The translations under genes and the position numbers were made by a program. From assembly GCA_035591015.1 (NCBI GenBank), contig JAXIUW010206841.1, positions 1 through 11,178 on the forward strand: a DNA stretch of 11,178 nt. The letters are read 5' to 3'. This DNA is from Cephalothrix simula (taxonomy: Eukaryota; Nemertea; Palaeonemertea; Archinemertea; Cephalotrichidae). The notes below the pieces were generated by a model. It did no database searches. It worked only from the letters and a program-made list of their open reading frames with translations, and was not told where the DNA came from. Position 1 is the stretch's first letter, and each line of letters starts with the position of its first letter. Shown here in pieces: positions 8,701-11,178 of the stretch.

Positions 8701-10793
8701 GTAAAAATCTGTTCCAAAGAATAGACTTGTCTGTAATACTTGCAATGTCTAGACCTGCTGTTTGCCACTTCATGTGATGTCTGTTTTGGCTGATTGCAAA
8801 GAAACCATTTACATGTATTGGTAAACCAGTAATACTGTGCTCGTTTGCAGCCAGGGGAAAAGGTAGACAACAAAACAGATGTCCGTCATCGATAGAATTT
8901 CTATCCAGTGGTAATGCCACACTTATAAGTGGGAGATACCCCAAGCTTCTTAAACGCGGTGGTACGATTTTCGAATCATTTTTATAGTGAAGAACAAGAT
9001 ATTGAACTCTTTGTGTTATACCAGTTCTGTTTATTGTTTCTATTGCCATGTCCATAGGTTTTTCTTGTGGTCGATCTTTTGTTGTTTGACGAAACATGCT
9101 TTTCCAACTTTTTTCTTCGGTCGAATTTGATTTGAGGCTTAGCTCCAGTTCTTTAGTTTTTGCCTCATCATTCCATCCATATAATTCTATGTCAATTACA
9201 GAATCAAGAAACAAAAGATTCATGTAAGCTTTTACTTTGAATGATTCGTAAAGCTTTTGTATTCCGTTAACATCATAAATCGTGTCGCTAAGGGTGGAAA
9301 TTTTACTCCTAAGAGGAAATCTAAAAATAGTTCCATTATAGTAGTGATTCCTTCTTAGGCTTGATTCAGTACAGTTGAATTCTTCAACAAGCATTGGCTT
9401 TATTTGATTCGGGTGTTTTTTAAAAAGCTTCGTCAAATCAGATTTATCAGACAGGTCAAACTGGGTAAGATATTCTGAATTATCATGGGGATTTATTATC
9501 ACGTATCTTTTCCCACTTATAACAGATGGTAAATCTGAAAATAAGAAGATGACGTCCTTTGTTTTATTGCTAAATTAATGTTCTATTCAGAGTGAATTAC
9601 AAAAATATTAAAACACACCTGTTAAATGAAAAATAGACTTAAATCCAACCCCGAATCGCCCAACTTTCATTGGATCTTCTTTCTTTATGCTGTCACCTAC
9701 CATTGAAATACCGTCCCAGTCTTCGTCTGTAAACACTGCATCATTGTAGGCATACAGTGCGGGGCCCTAATGACAGTTACAAAAGATACAATTACAGAAT
9801 GGAACATCTTGAACACTCAAGCTCAGATATTTGCGCTATACTTTACCGGGGGTATAGTTTCCCTGCTTGGAGGATGAGAATGGAATCGCTTGAAAGAAAG
9901 TCGAAGTGTTGTTAGATCTATAAGGAGGTATGGAAAAATGGAGCGCATCGTAATATCGAGATACCTTTTATTATCTGGACCCACGGTTACCTAGCAACTT
10001 TGCAACCTATGAAGCATACATCACGCTTAAATGCATTCGATTTTGAGGTTCTCAACCTCTGAAAATCCATTGTGATTTAATCACATGACCTTTTTACCTC
10101 GATATCAAGGTACCTTGGCTCAATTTGATATCGAGCTGCCTACCATAGAAAGGCTAATTCTGTCCAGTAAACTTTATTATCAAAGCATCGGTATTTTGTT
10201 TTTCGAAGCATGGGAGTTGGAATGCGCTGAACTGAGTGGGTCACGTCTTCTTCCGCGAATCATTACCAACAATTGCGGTCACGGCTTAGCGCGCCAAATT
10301 TATCACTATATATAGTGAGCGATAATTCATTAGGATTAGGCGCAATATAAAAGTTAGGGGAAACACGACATCAAACCTCTTGACCAAGGATGGGCCATTT
10401 CCTTACGCGTTCCAGATAAAAGGACTACAACAACTGTATATTGGATTGTAGAAAATACAATATACATGTACCTCGCAATATCTTGCAAGACACTTGTACT
10501 CTGATACCATCCTGATACCCGAGTCTCCCTTTAAGGAAGAAAAAGATCCAAAAATATATAATATTTTCACATTGAGTATCAACTAAGTGAGCGAATCTAG
10601 ACCATGCGCAGATCCATGTTTATGCAATAAGATTGCTTGCTTGGTATCAAGATGTTATGAAACGCTTTAAGTACTGTACCTGAAATGCTTCATACAGTTT
10701 CTGGTTGTATAATCCATCAGTATTGTATTGTTTGCCATCACATAAGAACTTTATTTTGGTTGCCTTGGCATCATCTGCATTTTGTATCAGCTC
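328..10793 (-). CDS. SACS: Sacsin-like giant chaperone gene, four visible exons, incomplete at both ends, one in-frame stop
   Basis: Gene-level entry. Sacsin is a cytosolic giant protein that joins HSP90-like ATPase repeats (SRRs) to a J domain and a nucleotide-binding HEPN domain, and is linked to proteostasis, intermediate filaments and mitochondria. The visible exons are 10793-10680, 9766-9619, 9534-8014 and 7901-328. Their phases (0, 1, 1) join without a shift, giving 2314 codons, a TGA at 2742-2740, then 804 more codons. Domain order is first SRR (ATPase N-box in the first visible exon), second SRR (ATPase about 5830-5260), conserved linker, J-like segment and the start of HEPN. Human sacsin has 4579 residues and three SRRs; this gene seems to have two. 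The true start and the last part of HEPN are outside the window. The family call is very secure; orthologue versus lineage-specific paralogue is not settled, so the symbol is by family. Confidence 0.9.
660..825 (-). other. J-domain-like segment lacking the HPD motif
   Basis: The segment [19 protein letters not shown] corresponds to helices I-II of the sacsin J domain, and [11 protein letters not shown] to its helix III. At the loop where functional J domains carry His-Pro-Asp to stimulate HSP70 ATPase, the codons at 732-724 encode Leu-Ser-Asp. The Asp is kept and His and Pro are lost. By established J-protein knowledge this should abolish HSP70 stimulation. The alignment is by eye; the helix II match is strong enough to fix the register. 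Confidence 0.72.
2740..2742 (-). other. In-frame TGA interrupting the sacsin-like frame
   Basis: The codons around it are AAT GAA TGA GAA GTA GCC. Upstream ([16 protein letters not shown]) and downstream ([12 protein letters not shown], then [12 protein letters not shown]) are in the same frame and both fit one continuous SRR segment. No base is inserted or lost, and no AATAAA is seen in the next 160 bases. The following base is G, not the C of the UGA-CUA readthrough context. Removing the stop by an intron would delete sacsin-like residues. A nonsense mutation, allele or base-call error is most likely. Confidence 0.9.
2743..7901 (-). CDS. SACS: Sacsin-like giant exon, part 1: end of first SRR and most of the second SRR, up to the in-frame TGA
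   Basis: About 1720 open codons. The exon starts after CTTACTCTTCAG at 7902 in phase 1, giving [20 protein letters not shown], typical of the SRR interior. Around 5880-5800 the text LGVRTRG and [11 protein letters not shown] marks the start of the second SRR. Its ATPase is complete: N-box [13 protein letters not shown] (5754-5719), [20 protein letters not shown], the lid [15 protein letters not shown] (near 5535-5490), DPHCNY, and TMFRLPLR (near 5290-5260). [16 protein letters not shown] follows near 4720. The Asn, Asp and glycine residues expected for ATP binding are present, so the domain could be active. The segment ends IRHLEANE and then TGA. The ATG at 7974 lies in the upstream intron and should not be taken as a start. 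Confidence 0.92.
7902..8013 (-). other. 112-nt phase-1 intron
   Basis: Donor T|GTAAGT at 8013 and acceptor CTTACTCTTCAG ending at 7902. Splicing completes a Tyr codon (T+AT) and links GYSTSK to ATQLKI. An alternative acceptor, AACTATAG at about 7936, would need a weaker donor (GTACAC) four bases downstream. I prefer the first pairing because both sites are stronger and the phase closes. Confidence 0.75.
8014..9534 (-). CDS. SACS: Sacsin-like exon C: body of the first sacsin repeat region
   Basis: A 1521-nt exon, about 507 codons. It begins just after the strong acceptor CTTCTTATTTTCAG with [17 protein letters not shown], the sacsin segment following the ATPase glycine motif. Landmarks in order are GTIFRFPLR at roughly residue 70 (end of the ATPase core), [10 protein letters not shown] and [13 protein letters not shown] near residues 220-255 (the conserved SRR middle), then a less conserved tail ending in GYSTSK. 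The first in-frame start-like codon (GTG at 9502) lies inside homologous sequence, so it is not the start. The donor AAAT|GTAAGT at 8013 is strong from +1 to +6 but has T at -1. Unspliced reading ends at a TAA at 7987-7985. No breaks were seen within the exon. Confidence 0.9.
9535..9618 (-). other. 84-nt phase-1 intron
   Basis: Donor ACAG|GTGTGT at 9618 and acceptor CATCTTCTTATTTTCAG ending at 9535. Splicing makes a GAT (Asp) codon and restores [11 protein letters not shown], the expected sacsin sequence. The intron is AT-rich and contains in-frame stops. Confidence 0.88.
9619..9766 (-). CDS. SACS: Sacsin-like exon B: ATP-lid and glycine motif of the first SRR
   Basis: A 148-nt exon encoding 49 residues plus one base. 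It starts [20 protein letters not shown] and contains [16 protein letters not shown], the G-x-x-G-x-G-F-x-S motif of GHKL ATPases in its sacsin form. This pattern is nearly diagnostic for the first SRR of sacsin. The acceptor is a T-rich tract ending CATTAG at 9767 and the donor is ACAG|GTGTGT at 9618. It begins in phase 0 and ends in phase 1. Joining to the next exon makes an Asp codon and gives [11 protein letters not shown], as expected for the family. Reading into the intron hits TAA within four codons. The exon is too short to stand out as an ORF and is found from homology and splice signals. Confidence 0.9.
10098..10135. repeat. Inverted repeat with 11-bp arms
   Basis: Perfect arms CTCGATATCAA (10098-10108) and TTGATATCGAG (10125-10135) with a 16-nt loop. 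The left arm overlaps a second 12-bp palindrome, CAAGGTACCTTG (10106-10117). It lies in the 913-nt intron; no function is evident. Confidence 0.8.
10303..10318. repeat. Perfect 16-bp palindrome
   Basis: TCACTATATATAGTGA reads identically on both strands. It is in the 913-nt intron next to a locally GC-richer patch (about 10200-10295). It could be a remnant of a small inverted-repeat element, but no target-site duplication was identified. Confidence 0.8.
10435..10466. repeat. Inverted repeat with 9-bp arms
   Basis: Arms TGTATATTG (10435-10443) and CAATATACA (10458-10466) with a 14-nt loop, in the 913-nt intron. A direct repeat CTGATACC occurs just beyond, at 10501 and 10512. The AT-rich arms make chance occurrence plausible. 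Confidence 0.7.
10680..10793 (-). CDS. SACS: Sacsin-like exon A: N-box of the first SRR ATPase
   Basis: This 38-codon exon opens with [12 protein letters not shown], the N-box of the GHKL/Bergerat ATPase fold, where Glu and Asn handle Mg-ATP in HSP90 relatives. It ends with LYEAFQ, the stretch that in sacsin SRRs directly precedes the GPAL motif. The acceptor is a pyrimidine-rich tract ending TTTGAAG at 10800-10794. The donor is CAG|GTACAG at 10679. Both ends are phase 0, and the next exon starts in phase 0 with GPAL, so the join reproduces the family order. The residues normally upstream (the PLT...IL..YP stretch) must lie on an earlier exon beyond position 11178 or one I cannot recognise. 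An ATG at 10838 in the same frame lies in the intron and is not a credible start. Confidence 0.88.
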
Positions 10794-11178
10794 CTTCAAA
10801 TAAAAAGAGATAATTACATGTAGGTCCTTCGACTTCAAAATTTTACTTCTACAAATACATGTATATACATTATTGCTATATGTATACGGCCTTCGTCTCT
10901 ATCTCGAGACATAGCTCTCCGGAGGAACCGACGTTCGCCAACAACGCCATTTATCGGCACGTACATCCCCGTTCCTTTTATATCCCAGTTAGAGGGCACT
11001 GGAGATCAGAACTTAGTATTAAATAATGAGGGATATACGACGTATACTGACCTTTAACCTTTGACCAATATTTTTATTGTCTTAATTTAACCCTTTTATG
11101 AACAAGAAATAACCCCGGAATGCTGTATCTCCGTTCCATATACATTGAATTACGTTACACAACCGTACCTGGGTTGTG
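10794..11178 (-). other. Non-coding stretch upstream of exon A, presumably an intron
   Basis: This ends in the acceptor of exon A. No recognisable sacsin exon is present: the expected segment before the N-box was not found in any minus-strand frame. A GC-richer patch around 10886-11005 is open on the minus strand for 56 codons (11005-10838), preceded by an acceptor-like CTGATCTCCAG, but shows no known family. The ACATGTATATACAT run near 10855-10870 is a simple AT-rich palindromic stretch. Confidence 0.6.

Larger units (their letters stand above)
9767..10679 (-). other. 913-nt phase-0 intron within the first ATPase domain
   Basis: Donor CAG|GTACAG at 10679 and acceptor TATCTTTTGTAACTGTCATTAG ending at 9767. 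It separates the N-box exon from the glycine-motif exon. The interior contains several short palindromes listed separately and an isolated plus-strand ORF (10085-10315) with no recognisable similarity. No gene is supported here; an old inserted repeat is possible. Confidence 0.82.

Noticed and set aside
10085-10315. Plus-strand ORF of 76 codons inside the 913-nt intron
   Set aside because: No family resemblance, low-complexity surroundings and palindromes, and a length expected by chance.
1-11178. Prokaryotic operon, CRISPR array, tRNA or rRNA
   Set aside because: The spliced coding structure and metazoan sacsin layout rule out an operon; no spaced direct-repeat array, rRNA stretch or convincing tRNA-like sequence was noticed, although no tRNA folding was computed.

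Overview
The window reads as a piece of an animal (metazoan) nuclear genome carrying most of one large minus-strand gene of the sacsin (SACS) family. The organism must be eukaryotic: the coding sequence is broken by short GT-AG introns whose phases close exactly, and the protein has the metazoan sacsin layout. AT-rich non-coding DNA with many ACATGTA-type words, together with the well-known abundance of sacsin-like genes in bivalves, makes a mollusc or other lophotrochozoan a reasonable guess, but that is inference only.

Layout, in transcription order (right to left): 11178-10794 is non-coding, presumably an upstream intron. Exon A (10793-10680) carries the N-box of a first GHKL/HSP90-like ATPase. 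A 913-nt intron holding several palindromes follows. Exon B (9766-9619) carries the glycine-rich ATP-lid motif. An 84-nt intron is next. Exon C (9534-8014) is the middle of the first sacsin repeat region (SRR). A 112-nt intron follows. One giant exon (7901-328) then holds the end of the first SRR, a complete second SRR, a conserved linker, a J-domain-like segment and the start of a HEPN domain. The exon ends at a strong donor inside HEPN, and 327-1 is intronic or alternative 3' sequence. No second gene is visible.

Exons A to C plus the giant exon up to position 2743 add up to exactly 2314 codons in one frame. At 2742-2740 there is a single in-frame TGA, after which the same frame runs open for 804 more codons (2739-328) that continue the sacsin homology. 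The locus is therefore a nonsense allele, a recent pseudogene or a sequencing error, not two genes.

Three points stand out. The in-frame stop sits in an otherwise intact frame. The J-like segment keeps its helix II sequence but has Leu-Ser-Asp where the His-Pro-Asp motif belongs. The gene appears to carry two SRRs, against three in human sacsin. An alternative 3' end using an intronic stop and an AATAAA signal is also possible. I found no convincing unknown system beyond this gene.
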